A stretch of DNA of 62,000 bases, taken from assembly GCA_012295275.1 (NCBI GenBank), contig CM022665.1, forward strand, positions 15,501,476 through 15,563,475, in the 5' to 3' direction. Below the pieces are notes generated by a model. It saw only the letters and a list, made by a program, of their open reading frames with translations. It made no database searches and had not been told where the DNA came from. The stretch is from Chrysomallon squamiferum. Taxonomy: Eukaryota; Mollusca; Gastropoda; Neomphalida; Peltospiridae. Each line of letters opens with the position of its first letter. Within the stretch, counting starts at the first letter, position 1. This document shows, in pieces, positions 13,891 through 30,226 of the stretch. The position numbers and the translations under genes were made by a program.

Positions 13891-16800
13891 AATACACAAA
13901 CAATTCTGAATCTGATCGTTATTTTAATATATACATATATTTGTAAAAACTGCAAAGAAATAATTAATTTTGTGCAGTATCTCCAACAAAAGGTAGAAAA
14001 CGGTAACAGAAACAATACACGTACCCAGTCTTTCATACATACAAATATAACCAACAGCTAAAACAAGCTGTTAAACAAAAACAGCAACAGCAATAAAAGA
14101 CACGTTTTCGAATCACTCCATTAACCCCGTTAGCCCTTTAACAAACTACCCTTTATGAACGTACTAACAGTCTTGTAATTGTGTGAAGCAACTGTCGATC
14201 AGTTACTGGGAGGCCTGACGGGGCTAATACAACAGCGATAGCTTTCGTCGGTCTCTGTGATAAATAATCAACGACTTCTCCCTGTACAGAGGGTCTCACC
14301 AACCTGTTTAAAAAACATTTCTGTGGTTACCTGAAGAATGAATGATTACTTAACGACAGACAAGAACACAAACTCACGCACGCGCACGCACACTTACATG
14401 CACACATACATATCTGCGAAATCGTTTTTAAGTAATTAATTAATTTAATAATTTGTCTGTGTGTTGATAAACATATTAATTTGAAATGGGTAAATACGAG
14501 TGTTGCTGTTGTTGTTATTATTATTAATATTATATATATTTTAATAAACTATAATTACTGTAAATCTATGTGACATACTTTTCTTTTGTTTAGTGTTTCT
14601 CGGGGCGGCAGATACTGTAGGCTTGGTTAAGACGGTCACCTTCCTCTAAAATAAATTCTAGAACCGTCCTTTTTGTCGAATTTATGTACTGACTGACGTA
14701 TTTACTGACTGGTGTATTGATTTATACCTTTTATTATGTTTTATTTATTTATTCTGTAAATGTTTCTTGTTTATTCATTCATTCATTCATTCATTTATTC
14801 ATTTTATTATTATTATTTTTTTTTTTCCTTAGGAATACTTTTATTTATTTACTGTAATGTATATCGTGCCACCTACCATAGCATGTAAGTCAGATAGTTA
14901 ATAACAATTTTATGATCTTACTGAACAATGGTACAAAGAGAAAACAAACAAAATAAAACAGAACCGAACCGAACAAAACAAAATAAAAAGAACAAGACAA
15001 AACTTCACTTTGATACGTTGCCTTCGTCCACACCCAAAGACCATTGTTCAACTCAAGGAGAAGATTTATCAAACCTTCATTCATTTATTAGTTTCTTTCA
15101 TTAGTTTCTTTCTATTAATCATTTATTCCTGGAATTTCACCAACACAGTGGGCCAGTGATGGATTTATGAATGATATTAAAAAGAACATTTTATGGCTAT
15201 TTTTTATTTTATTTATTTTTTATTTTTTATTTTTATTTTTATTTTTTTTGCGCTTTTAATGCACCTCAGAACATAACGATCTATAGAAATATCTTTATGC
15301 TAACATTTCTGTAGCAGTCGACACACCCGTCTTTCAGTTTCCAGTTATACCTGTTTGTAACGGTAACAGAAACGTACGCATTAAATAAATATAAAATGTT
15401 GACTATTTAAAATGAGAAAATAGAGGTGGAATTGTGATCGAATTCAACATGTAAATCATGGAATAAAAAGAAAACCTTTTTTTTTTCTTTCTTTCTTTTT
15501 AAATATTTCTTTTTTTCTTAATTTTGTTTTATTTTTTAACAACGTTAATGACAGCAATGCCTGGAATGCAGTAATTATAAAAACATTTCCCCAATGAGAA
15601 CAAGTTGAAATTTTGAATCTAATCCTACCACTGTTTCTGTTTACTGTAACGACGGCAGTGCGACCACCCACATCACACGCTGCACAGCCACTGCTTGTGT
15701 TACTACATTAAGTGTGATAATAAGTATAATAATAAAAAAAAAACACTGACAGATATGGCTGCCTTATCATATTTCTTCTTTTATAGTTTTCTTCCAACAC
15801 CATCACACCTGAACGACTACCACTACGACAACAGTTATGATGATGACTGATGCCGGTACCAGTTAACTAGTACTAAACTATTGCTACCACTACAGTGAAT
15901 TGTTATTGCTACAGTTACTTATATTACTACTGCTGCTGTTACTATCTCTACTACTGGTATCATTATTATTACTTCTACAATTACATCTATCGTTATCATC
16001 ATCACACCGACTACTACTGCTAGTATTAATACTATTATTACTAGTTACATCTATTATCATTATTAGTACTACTATTAAATTACTATAGCTGATACTATTA
16101 CTACTCCCACAATTACACTACTTTTACTAATGCAGCTGCTCTAATATTGTTACTAACAAGAGTTTTAATACTGCCCCACGATTACCACCGTACTTCTGTT
16201 CCTAATACTACTTTTACTATTACCTCCACTGTAAGTAAAAATATTACATTAACAATACAAATTGAATCCCTATGGTTATAACGTTATTCTTACATTAAAA
16301 CGGTGTATTTGACTGAGTGATGTGTGTAATGTGTGAAACATGTGTATTTAATACGAATATGCGTTATACAGAAGAGTTTCTATAACTTTTCTTTGTATTT
16401 ACATACTGTAACTGGCACAGTTCTGCAACTCACTCTTTTTTTTTTTTTTTTGGTCGGAGAATTTCAGATCTAGAGCAAAACAAACACCATGTCTCTTTTG
16501 CCCACGCAGAAGTACCACGTACCAAAAGAATTTCCTTCTTTTCGTCACCAGGACAGAATTCTCGCATGTCCGTAAAGTATCAAATTAAAATTTCAAATAA
16601 CCGCGCGAAGTAATATCTGATAAAGCCTCACGTATGTCGGTGATAAACGTTCAAATTATTGTCGCTCGTACACAATGTATCTTCGGGCCCCCTCGACAGA
16701 AATACGAGAGGCGAGCTTCGACGTGATGAGATGCCCGGAAACAGGTTGGCGAATGTTACTTTTCTTATTGTGCCGAAAACCCGTAGAAAAAGATTTTTCA

Positions 16801-17460
16801 CACTAGACAACAAAAGAAAGTGTTACTATCAAATTTCCCGCTTTGGTAACAATAAAAAAACAACCGATATGATGGAAAAAAAAAAAAAAAAAAAAAGAAA
16901 GAAAGAAAAACGAAGATACGAAATAACTTCAGCCAAACGCATTATTTGAACTATTTTTATTATTATTATTTATCATGGTGGTCTACACGAGACGTCATGA
17001 TAAATATTGGTACAAATTTCTGTACAAATTTTGGGTACTAGTATCTTATGTCGATCAAATATTTGCGCTGCCATAATAATAATAATATCCGAGATACTGA
17101 CCCCGAGATGAAAGGAAAATAACCCTAAAAGAACTAACAAAATTGTTACGGCCGTGAATCTGGGAAAGTACAAAATGTATAAGTTAGCGTTACTGCGATG
17201 GTGAAAGTGTTTATACAAACAATTGGCAAATATCAGCGATCTAGCAAATTAGTTGGTTTCTTTTTTTAGGTAGACAGGAATGGAGATTACCGGTTAGTCA
17301 CATAGAGATAAGACAAATAACAGAAAATGTTTTCTGAGTTAAAAGACAAAGAGAAATTTGTTTGGCGTTACTTCAAAGCAGGTTAATGCAGTTTTTGGGG
17401 TGAAAGGTTTTTTAACGTAAAGTTTAGTATCGAAAACATATTAAGTTTTGAAATGGAGTT
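13891..17460. other. noncoding stretch, no gene seen
   Basis: Mostly unique AT-rich sequence, with a triplet-rich pyrimidine block at 15895-16240 (TTA/CTA/CTG mixtures) and short homopolymers (16439-16451, 16876-16896). A minus-strand frame at 16973-17218 and a plus-strand frame at 16659-16949 have no recognisable domain. Confidence 0.6.
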
Positions 17461-17499
17461 AATTTGATGCGAATAACCGCAATATTCGTATTTCCCAAA

Positions 17500-17538
17500 T
17501 CCAAAAACTGCTGCTACTACTACCACTACTTCTACTAC

Positions 17539-17585
<47 letters not shown>

Positions 17586-17765
17586 TGATGATAATGATGA
17601 CCATAATAATAAAGATTCTAATTCAGATGAAAGCGATAAGATCATCATCATCATTATTAACGTTGTTATTGTTTTTATTGTTGTTGTTGTTATCATTATT
17701 ATTATTGCTACTACTACTACAGCTACTATTTTATTGTTGTAGTTGTTGCTGCTGTTGCTGTCTGT
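17500..17765. repeat. TTA/GTT/CTG triplet-rich block
   Basis: (TTA)n at 17540-17585, followed by mixed ATC, GTT, ATT, CTA and GCT triplets to 17765. Overlapping poly-Leu frames are explained by the triplets. Confidence 0.85.
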
Positions 17766-17957
17766 TTACCTCTGCTATCAAGATTAAGAGAGATAATATT
17801 AAACTGACAGCTTATTCTCAAATTCGTTTTCCTCAAATACATTTTAATTAAAGGTATCTTGAAGGTTTTAAAAACAAAACCTCCACAGACTCCAAATGTT
17901 CAGTTATAGATATTTGTAACTCCTTCGGTTAATATTTACCCTCGTTCTTAATTTTAA

Positions 17958-18096
17958 ATGAAAAAAAACAAACAATCATGGCGAATGCGAGCATTTTGCT
18001 TGTTTCTGTTATTAACTTTGTCTCTGGTATTCGTTAAAATACATTATACCCAAAAAGGTGACAAAGTTAGCATTATTATATACTTATCGTCACCCG
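17958..18096 (+). CDS. weak candidate upstream exon with signal-peptide-like start
   Basis: An ATG-initiated frame encodes MRAFCLFLLLTLSLVFVK-type hydrophobic sequence after nine polar residues. It runs 46 codons plus one base to a consensus donor gtaagt. That phase is exactly what exon A at 33581 requires. Against it: the peptide lacks the extra Cys and the PG-x-x-Y segment expected in the N-terminal half of a Reeler domain, and the joined sequence fits that region poorly. I treat it as a probable coincidence. Confidence 0.1.
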
Positions 18097-18519
18097 GTAA
18101 GTGGTATTTTTTTAAAGAGTATATTTTAATATCTATACATAATTTCAGTGTCGTTTATTACTTAGCAGTCTTGTGGAATTCTGTTACATTACATCGTCAC
18201 CAGCCGTAAGATAAATAAATAAATAAATAAATAAAATTAATCTGCAAAAATTTCTTTTGTGTAAAGAAGAATTAAAGAAAAAAAAAATGTTTAATTGTTT
18301 TTTAAATAAAAATGTAATTCTGATTCTTATTTTTGTTCCTTCTTTTTTCTTCTTCCCCCCTTTTTCTTTTTCCCCTTTGTTCTTTAAAACTCTTATTATA
18401 TAATTCCAAACAAATAATAGCTTAAGCAAAGAAACCCGTTTACGCATCGCCGTGACTTTTTTTATGGGTTAGCAGCAAAGTATCTATTGTATACACACAC
18501 ATACATACATACATACAGG

Positions 18520-18729
18520 ATATAGCTTAACAGTCGTACTAAAAAGAAGCTCCAGTCCGCTTCCAGAAGTCAGCAGGAAATTCTTGTTGTTTTTTTTCAT
18601 TCCAAATATGAAACAGTTTAGATCGGGATACAACGTAATGGAAACCTGAAACAAGAGCTTCAGCCCTCTTCCAAACTTCAGCAGGAAAGTATTACATTTA
18701 CATTCCAAATAGCAAGAAGTCAGATCTGG
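18520..18729. repeat. two diverged 102-108 bp tandem copies, open on the minus strand
   Basis: Plus-strand copies share 'cttccagaagtcagcagg'/'cttccaaacttcagcagg' and 'cattccaaata'. On the minus strand both copies are open in the same frame, starting P-D-L and sharing the pattern F-L-L-x(5)-G-L-x-L-L-F. No signal or known domain is seen. It may be a piece of a longer tandem-repeat family. Confidence 0.7.
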
Positions 18730-22435
<3,706 letters not shown>

Positions 22436-22436
22436 A

Positions 22437-22487
<51 letters not shown>

Positions 22488-22492
22488 ACACA
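22436..22492. repeat. (CA)n microsatellite
   Basis: CA run with two CATA interruptions, followed by a GT-rich segment 22503-22540 that is its complement. Confidence 0.93.
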
Positions 22493-23012
22493 TGTATAGG
22501 CCTGTGTTTGTGTCTGTGTGTCTGTGTGTTGTGTGTGCTGCTGTTATCAGTCATAATCAACTGAAACTTTTTACATGCACCTTCTCACAGTAGTTAAGAA
22601 AAAAATCTGCCATCGCTTAACAAGATAAGCAATTTTTTAGAGCTGCCAGTAGAAGTATCAGTTATCTGTTGATTTTTATAGACCTTTGATCTACCGTTCA
22701 TAAAACTCTCGTAAAGAGAAAGATGAAAAAGTATGGCCTTTTTAAAGAAATTTGTGTTTAGTCTTTTAGCCTTTCGGACTGTTCCTAAGTGCTTTTCCAT
22801 GCTGTAAAAGAAATATAAAAATATTAATGAATATTTGTTTCACGACACCTCGACAGATTTTAATATTCACGGCTTAAATCATTTTAAAGATTTCGGATAT
22901 GAAACCAGACGACTGCTTTCATCCATTAAACTACAAGAAATATTGAATATGCACTGTTACAGAAAAGCGTGTCATGGTTTTTAATAACGAGCCACGGAGC
23001 ATTGGTTGGAAT

Positions 23013-23210
23013 GGGACACACACACGCACGCATACATACATAATATATATGTGTGTATGTGTATATGTGCTCAAAGATGCCAACACGCGTGCATACATAC
23101 ACAAAAATACGTTTATAAATATATACACACACAGATACACTTACGAACGTACTAAGATACACACATACATACATATATACATACACACACACACACACAC
23201 ACACACATTC
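23013..23210. repeat. degenerate CA/TA/CATA repeat block
   Basis: Alternating (CA)n, (CATA)n and (TATG)n runs with unique bits. Frames on both strands across it (His-Thr-rich or Cys-Val-rich) are artefacts. Confidence 0.85.
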
Positions 23211-23741
23211 CACTGATCCCAGAACTGCACGGCAGACAGACATCATTATTTATGTAATGGATCATCTTCTAAACACAACTAAAAAGACTCAGTCTCCGAA
23301 AGACTTACGCGAGGTTGCGCGGTTTATTTCGCAAAACTTGTAGTAATTACATCTGGAACAGTTTCCGACATGCAAGAAAACACGAAACAGGTAATAAACA
23401 ACATCGCTATGTCAGGTGTCGCAAAGTGTGTTAATTTATTTCATTGAGAAACAATAACGTCATGGTATGGGTAGAATGAGTCTCTGAGGTCGCCGACGTG
23501 GTATAAATAATGCCAGTCGTACTGCACCTTAATAGGAGACATATAAGTCAAAAGGGGAAGTATAAATATGATTTGTATTTAGAGTCTGTACGTGAAGCTG
23601 GTGCAGTGTTGCTGGCTTTGTCCGCAAAGAGAAAATGAGAATAAATTATTGTTGTTATTAGTGCTTTTTTAAGAAGGTTATTTATTTGTTTGTTTATTTT
23701 GTTTTGTTTATTATATTTTACTATGTTATCAGTCATCCTGT

Positions 23742-23764
23742 ACACACACACACACACACACACA

Positions 23765-23842
<78 letters not shown>
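23742..23842. repeat. compound (CA)n(CT)n microsatellite
   Basis: CA at 23742-23766 changes directly to CT at 23766-23842 on the plus strand. Confidence 0.97.
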
Positions 23843-23846
<4 letters not shown>

Positions 23847-24489
23847 CACCATTCCCTCTTCTTACATCATATAAAAAAAAAAAATCATTTTGTCAGCAAA
23901 TATTAGTTTAACAACGAATATTCTTTCAGAATTTGTCATATCCATTGCCGGTATCTTGAACCAACAAACCACAATTATTGGTATTTATTTATTTTCTTTT
24001 TTAAAGAAAAGAAATACAGACAAACAAATTTCGATTATGGATTTTCATTTCTGCTGCTACGTCAATTTGCGGGGAAAGAATATTTACGAGCAGACGATTA
24101 CCACGCTTGTTACCGCCACTTGTCAGTGGTATATCTTCAAAGATTTTCAGGATTTCTTTATTACCTATATCAATGTGGGTTTTTACTTTGAAATCCTATA
24201 GCTTAATTGGGTGCTTCGTGTACTAACCTCGTTTCGAAGGGATCACCCAGTAAGCGGTTTCACACAGTGGTTTTATTTTACCTTTCTCTCCTTCTGAAAA
24301 AGCAAATTATTTTATTTTTATTTCTTATGGGACGAAACGAATTTTTTTTATTTTATTTTATTTTATTTTTTCAATAAATCACTTTTATAAACTGGAAATG
24401 TGTATATTTGATTTTTTTTTTCTGTCAGCTGAATTAATTATGAAATTCCAGCTTTACGACAACGAATGTAGCTATCAGTTTAGTCATAG
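23843..24489. other. noncoding, one 103-codon open frame without domain
   Basis: A plus-strand frame at 23890-24201 reads through unique sequence (for example ITTLVTATCQWYIFKDFQDF). Codon usage is not distinctive, and no signal peptide, domain or splice site supports it. Chance opening in AT-rich DNA is the likelier explanation. Confidence 0.4.
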
Positions 24490-25300
24490 TGTTAAAGTTA
24501 AACCATTTCTGCTGCCATGAAAGCAAGATGGCTGTTATTATGAGTTCAACCAAAACAGATTGTGTTACAGTTAAAGCAATAAACCATCACTACAATTAAA
24601 ATAACAGAGCAATCGTTACAATCAAACTAGAATAGTTCAAGTTCAGTTGATGCTACAGTTAAGCCAGAACAGCTGACTTGACATGTAAACCAATACAGCT
24701 GACTTTACAGCTAAACCAATACAGCTGACTTTACAGTTAAACCAGAACAGCTGACTTTACAGTTAAACCAGTACAGCTGACTTTACTTGTAAACCAATAC
24801 AGCTGACTTTACAGTTAAACCAGTTCATCTGCCATTAGAGTTAAACAATACGGCTGACCTTACAGTTAAACCAGTACAGCAGAATTCACAGTGATAACAG
24901 TGCAGCTGATTTTACTGTTAAACCAGTATATATGATACTACAGTTAATCCAGTACAGCTGTTGTTATTTAAGATCAGCTGCATTTAAACCATTACGATTA
25001 TGATTAAAACATTACAGCTAACGCAATCGTTAAACCAATATAAATGCGGCTATAGTTTAATCAGTAGATATGACGTTATAGTTAAACTAATATAAATGAC
25101 GTTATAGTTAAACCAATATAAATGACGCTGTAGTTTAATCAGTATATATGACGCTATGAACCAATGTATATGACGTTACAATTAAACCAATATATACATA
25201 TAATGTTAAGGTTAAATCAGTTAAACAATTACAGTTGACTTTAATGTTTTTGTCCTTTATAATTTACTGTTACTACGTTACATTTAAACCAAACACAGCT
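24490..25300. repeat. degenerate ~26-bp minisatellite with CAGCTG E-boxes
   Basis: The unit is approximately 'acagctgactttacagtta' plus 'aaccagt'. Copies are clearest at 24650-24880 and drift on both sides, where 'tatatgacgttatagttaaacc' variants appear (25050-25200). Around ten CAGCTG palindromes are seen. Confidence 0.85.
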
Positions 25301-27994
25301 GTTTAAACGAATATAGTAAAAGACAGAGATATTATCAAGAACTGAAATGTTAACAGATATAACTACGTATTCATATGTTTTTCCAAAACTCGGAATACTG
25401 ATCGCATTGTTTTCTTTATGATGTCAAGTACATACAGTTCATCCTTCTTTATTAAATCCATATTACTGACCCCATGCTGGTTAAACGCCAGTTACTCACC
25501 TTCGTCTGGGAATTACAGACAGGGAGGCGGCCACAGAAGCCTGATGATCTGAGTGTCTCTCAGAAGAACAGTGCAGTCGTTGCTGAAGTTGGAGATGGTT
25601 CAGTTTGGTTGTAGTTACACAATACAAATTATAATAGAGCATCGGGAATAGAGAATCTAATACCAAAGAATCAGAATAATCGTGTCTGAATACGTGATTA
25701 AGATTATTAGTGGAAGAACGTTTGTTATGTTTAACAAGTACATTTCAGATTCTGTGTGTCTGTCTATTTAAATGCGTCTCTGTCTGTCTCTATATCTCTT
25801 TTTTCTCTAACATAATTCTGTCTCCCACTGTTTGTCTGTCTCTGTCTATCAGTGTGTCTGTATATTTCACATTCTGTGTCTTTAACTCTTCCTTCTTTCT
25901 CTGTCTCTGGTCCTCTGTTTCTCCGCAGTTCTCTCTTTCTCTAACTCTCACTCTCTTTCTACCTGCCTCATAGTTGTTTCTGAGTGTGTATATTCATGTT
26001 TCTATAAAAGCTATTAAAGAAACTATTTTCCCTCTGTTGTTTCAATGTCTTTATTTTTTCTCTCTCACCTTTTTTTCTCTTTCTCTCTCACTCTCTCTTT
26101 TTTCTTCTTCAATGTTTTTTGTTTCTTCTTCTTCTTCTTTTCTCTCCTATATCATCATAGACTTGTATTTTTCACACAAACCTATTTTACGCTGATTTCA
26201 TTGTTTTGAAACGACTATTTCCTTTCCTAAGGTCGCCAAGTATAATCTTCAAGTTCCACTGACTTTCATATTTATAAATCGCGCATTAAATGATATCCAT
26301 ACACTGATGCACGTAATACCGCGTACCGCCTATGTGCGTTATTAATGAGTATTCTTATGTACAAATCAGGCAAAAATATTACACTTATAAAACCGGTGTA
26401 GTGTAAATTTGTTTACTTTAAGTTGAAGGTAGTACACTTTATACAACAATAATAAAGACATGATAATACAAAGAGAAAAAGAATAAAATTATTTTTATGT
26501 TTTGAGCGGTAGGTATCCAGGATTTCTTTTTTTTTTTTTTTGTTGTTTTTGTTGTTTTCACCCGAAAACCAAATGGTGGTAAAGTTATATAGCGAGACTA
26601 TGGCTGTAAAGCATTCATCGAAAGTCTACCGGAAGTTATTTTGTTGGTTTCGTTAAATAATATCATTTCGTACTTTGTTGCATGTCGTAATACAGATTAG
26701 TTAGTTAAAATTTTAATTTAATTAAATATTATAATTTCGAAAATGAAAATAAGGGTGCTGTGTTTAAAATAATCAAATAAGATAAAATAAATAAATTAAA
26801 AAAATAAATAAATAAAATAACAACAAAATAAATAAAGTAACAGTAAAATAAATAAACATATAAATAAAATAGTAATCAAAAAAAAACCCTCAATCAATCA
26901 ATAAATGAATAAAATAATAATGATAATAATAATAATAAGACAATAAAAAAAAAAAAAAAAAAAAAAAAATAAATAACAAATAAACAAACAAAATCAAGAT
27001 GTATTTCAAACGGGTCAACGGCCCCTTGAGTTTAAACTAATGAATATTAATAAATCTGCGCACTGTTCAGCTGCAGGCATTCTGCTTTAATCTTTTTATA
27101 ACACTGTAACTAAATATGTCCTAAAAGAAACATTATTTCTGAAAAGTGACTATAAAATTCAGAACCCGTTAGTTCTTTGAAATCTTTATAGAACAAAAAT
27201 GTAAAGGTAAAATTTCATATAGGTTGCTGTTATAACGACAGTAATGATGTGATTTCTTTCTTTCTTTCTTTCTTTATTTTCTTACTCCCCATTTCTTAAT
27301 GAACTTGACTATTAAAAACGAAAAGCAAGATTAAAATTATATTGTTGGTGTTGGTGGTTGTGGTAGCTTTAGTATCAAGTGAAGTATTTGCAAAAGTAAT
27401 TATAGTATATAAATTAATAATAATAATAATAATACATATGTTTGTAATACTAGCAATAATACGCCTGCTGTGATCTGTTGTGGCGGTTGTAGAAATTAGT
27501 TGTTGTTGTTGTTGTTGTTGTTGTTAACTTCCATCCTGAGACGTATTTATCCAAACAGAATTAATATTCAAAATATTTTTTTCTTTAATTTAAAAATAAA
27601 CGTAACTCATTTGAATATTTTAATTTTGAAACAAAATTTTCATGCATGAAAGGATTTAGGAAATATCAACATTGCGGTTGTGTTCCAATAAATCATAAAA
27701 TGGCTGTTATTCAGTTGACGTAACATATACAAGACGAGCACACGCCGGTGTAGTCCCGGCTGTCTTACTGTAACGTTTACAAAGGAATGCATATTCCATT
27801 TTGCGAGCTGACGTGTTTATTTGGGTCCCGTGGTGTAATGTGCGCAATTGATTAACGGTATAACAGTTTGCAAGGTTATAAAACGGCATGCTACTGCGAC
27901 AAGAGCCGTCTGAGTATGCAGTGAATGAAAATACTACAAAGTTATTTTACATACATACTAATATACTCTTTCTTCCTTGGCTCTTTCTTCCTTT

Positions 27995-27995
<1 letters not shown>
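25301..27995. other. noncoding stretch with pyrimidine-rich tract
   Basis: 25755-26160 is C/T-rich (imperfect TCTCTG, TTTCTC and TTC blocks). 26755-26990 is (AAAT)n with a 27-base A-run. Small (TTCT)n and (GTT)n runs lie at 27257-27276 and 27501-27524. No gene is supported. Confidence 0.6.
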
Positions 27996-28084
<89 letters not shown>

Positions 28085-28086
28085 TG
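27996..28086. repeat. compound (CT)n(GT)n microsatellite
   Basis: CT on the plus strand to 28067, then GT to 28086. Confidence 0.97.
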
Positions 28087-28490
28087 AGTCTTTCTCTCTC
28101 GCCTCTCTCCTTGTTATCTTTCATTTTATGTACTCTAGGCCATACTGTAATCATAAAGTTAGTCCAGTATTTCTTTCTTCACCTAATAGTGTCGTGTCTG
28201 TGGTATATTAGCGCGTGCCAACTTCGTACAATCTTGATAATGTAATGCTCTGTGTTAAATGGATAAATACTTTTTCAGTACAAGTAGAGGTAAAAACATT
28301 AAAAAAAAAAAAATCCTATCTACGTCTCCATAAAAATTGCGAGTGCGGTGGCTACAGCATGATCTGTTTTACGTAACAGAACTTGTTATTTCTTTCAAGT
28401 GAATATTTCGCATATGTGTTGAGCTGTATAAAAGAGACAATATGGTAAAATGATATGCAGAAAAAAAGCTGATATTTGGGCTTTTTATAA

Positions 28491-28508
28491 ATATTGCTGT
28501 TATTGTTG

Positions 28509-28555
<47 letters not shown>

Positions 28556-28618
28556 GCCGTTGTTGCTGTTGTTGTTATGTGCAGGGGTTTTTTCCTTTTT
28601 TTTTTTTTTTTTTTTTTT
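28491..28618. repeat. (GTT)n(TTA)n block and poly-T
   Basis: Triplets at 28496-28575 followed by a T-run at 28597-28618. Overlapping poly-Leu/Tyr/Ile frames are artefacts. Confidence 0.9.
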
Positions 28619-30120
28619 GGCAGAACAAGAACACGTTTTAAGACATTGTACGAAGTGCAGAAAAATATGTATCTGTATTGTTTACCCTTGTGTGCGTACA
28701 TTTATGCGTGGGGATATAGAGGACTAACCTGACGCATATTCCTTGTTTTGGGGTTAAGAGATGGGGGAAAGAGGATATTCTTTATTGGACTCATCTATTC
28801 TGATATTATGGTCCTGGGCAATTTCCTGATATAACTGGTGCTCAGCTGTGTATTACTAAAAACATGCGCGTTATAAATAAATAACCAAACAAATATACAT
28901 ACAAAAAAAAAAAAAAAAAAAATGCATGATTTACATTGTTATAGATCAAGTAAGTATAAATAAATATCCGATAATTGCGCATATTTTATTACCCTTCTAA
29001 TTAGTTGCGAAGATGCAGTTAATTAGTTTTCCATTAATCTCTTGCACACGTTTTAATCTGAATACCGTATACTTAATTACTTTATCAAATATATCAGACG
29101 GCCAAAAATGGCGAACATACAAAAATGTACTGCAAGTTTAATTACATGCTACCTTATTTTGGAATTACCTGTAAATACCGATCATTAGTTTGCGTTTAAC
29201 AACGCGTACGCTTGAAACTGTTTTAACAATACGTTCGTCACCTGGACGCGTGGCAGGAATGTGTATGTACAAGTAATTTATTCACTGAAGGGAGGTAACA
29301 TAAATTGGGTGTCTTTAATTTATTACTGAATCTCAGTGGCGAAAGTAACTCCATGTAAAATGAAAGCTCGATTTCGAGTCATTTTTAGCCGCTAAACGTT
29401 TTGCTGTACACACTGTGGTATGTAATTACCTGCTTTTCCTCTTTCGCTAAATCTATCGAGTGCGTAACTCACACGTTGCGTTCTTATAACACGTTTTTGA
29501 TCAACCGTCGTAAGCAGGGTCAGATTTAACTATAACCTTGAATTTAAAAAAAAAATTAAATTACATTAATGCTTAAGGCCATAGAGACAGATGAGGCCTC
29601 CATGAATTTCAGTTCACTTATGCACAACCGTATTGTCTTGTTAGTTCCTAATTAAATGGGGCCTCTGAAGTTTTCTACAGCTTAGGGTCTTACCCCATCT
29701 AAATCTGATCTTGATCCTAATAATTACCAGCATCTACAAAACCCAGTTTTTTTCAATACACGTACTGGGGAGAACTGCAAGGCTATGGCCACGACAGGCT
29801 TGCTTGGACAATTTTCTGATGAAAACATGACCTTTATAATTAAACCCTTCTTGTATAAGATTATCTGCGTATTTCTAACCAGTATAACAAACGGCAAAAT
29901 CCATGAAGTTCTTAGATTTGGACTAAAATTAAAACTTAACTTTTGATACGTTAATTCATGACTTCGGGCTGTTGTATTTTAAATACGTTTTATTTTAAAA
30001 TAAAATAAATACATTTTCCTTCATAAATAAATAAGAGTAATACAGAATAGACAATTAGAATCGTTGTACAGAGAACACGGTATCGCAGTGATTTTATATG
30101 AATGTAGTGGAAATAATAAT
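28619..30120. other. low-repeat noncoding segment with homeodomain-type motifs
   Basis: 28975-29190 contains a cluster of TAATTA/TTAATT/ATTA cores in unique sequence, and 29200-29530 is moderately CpG-containing unique DNA. One A-run lies at 28903-28921. No coding exon is visible. Confidence 0.5.
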
Positions 30121-30126
30121 ATTAAC

Positions 30127-30163
<37 letters not shown>

Positions 30164-30226
30164 AATAATAATAATAATAATAATAACAGTTATAATAATA
30201 ATAATAATAAATAAATAAATAAATAA
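30127..30226. repeat. (AAC)n(AAT)n(AAAT)n compound microsatellite
   Basis: AAC at 30127-30161, AAT at 30161-30209, AAAT to 30226: the same order as at 13724-13836. Confidence 0.93.
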
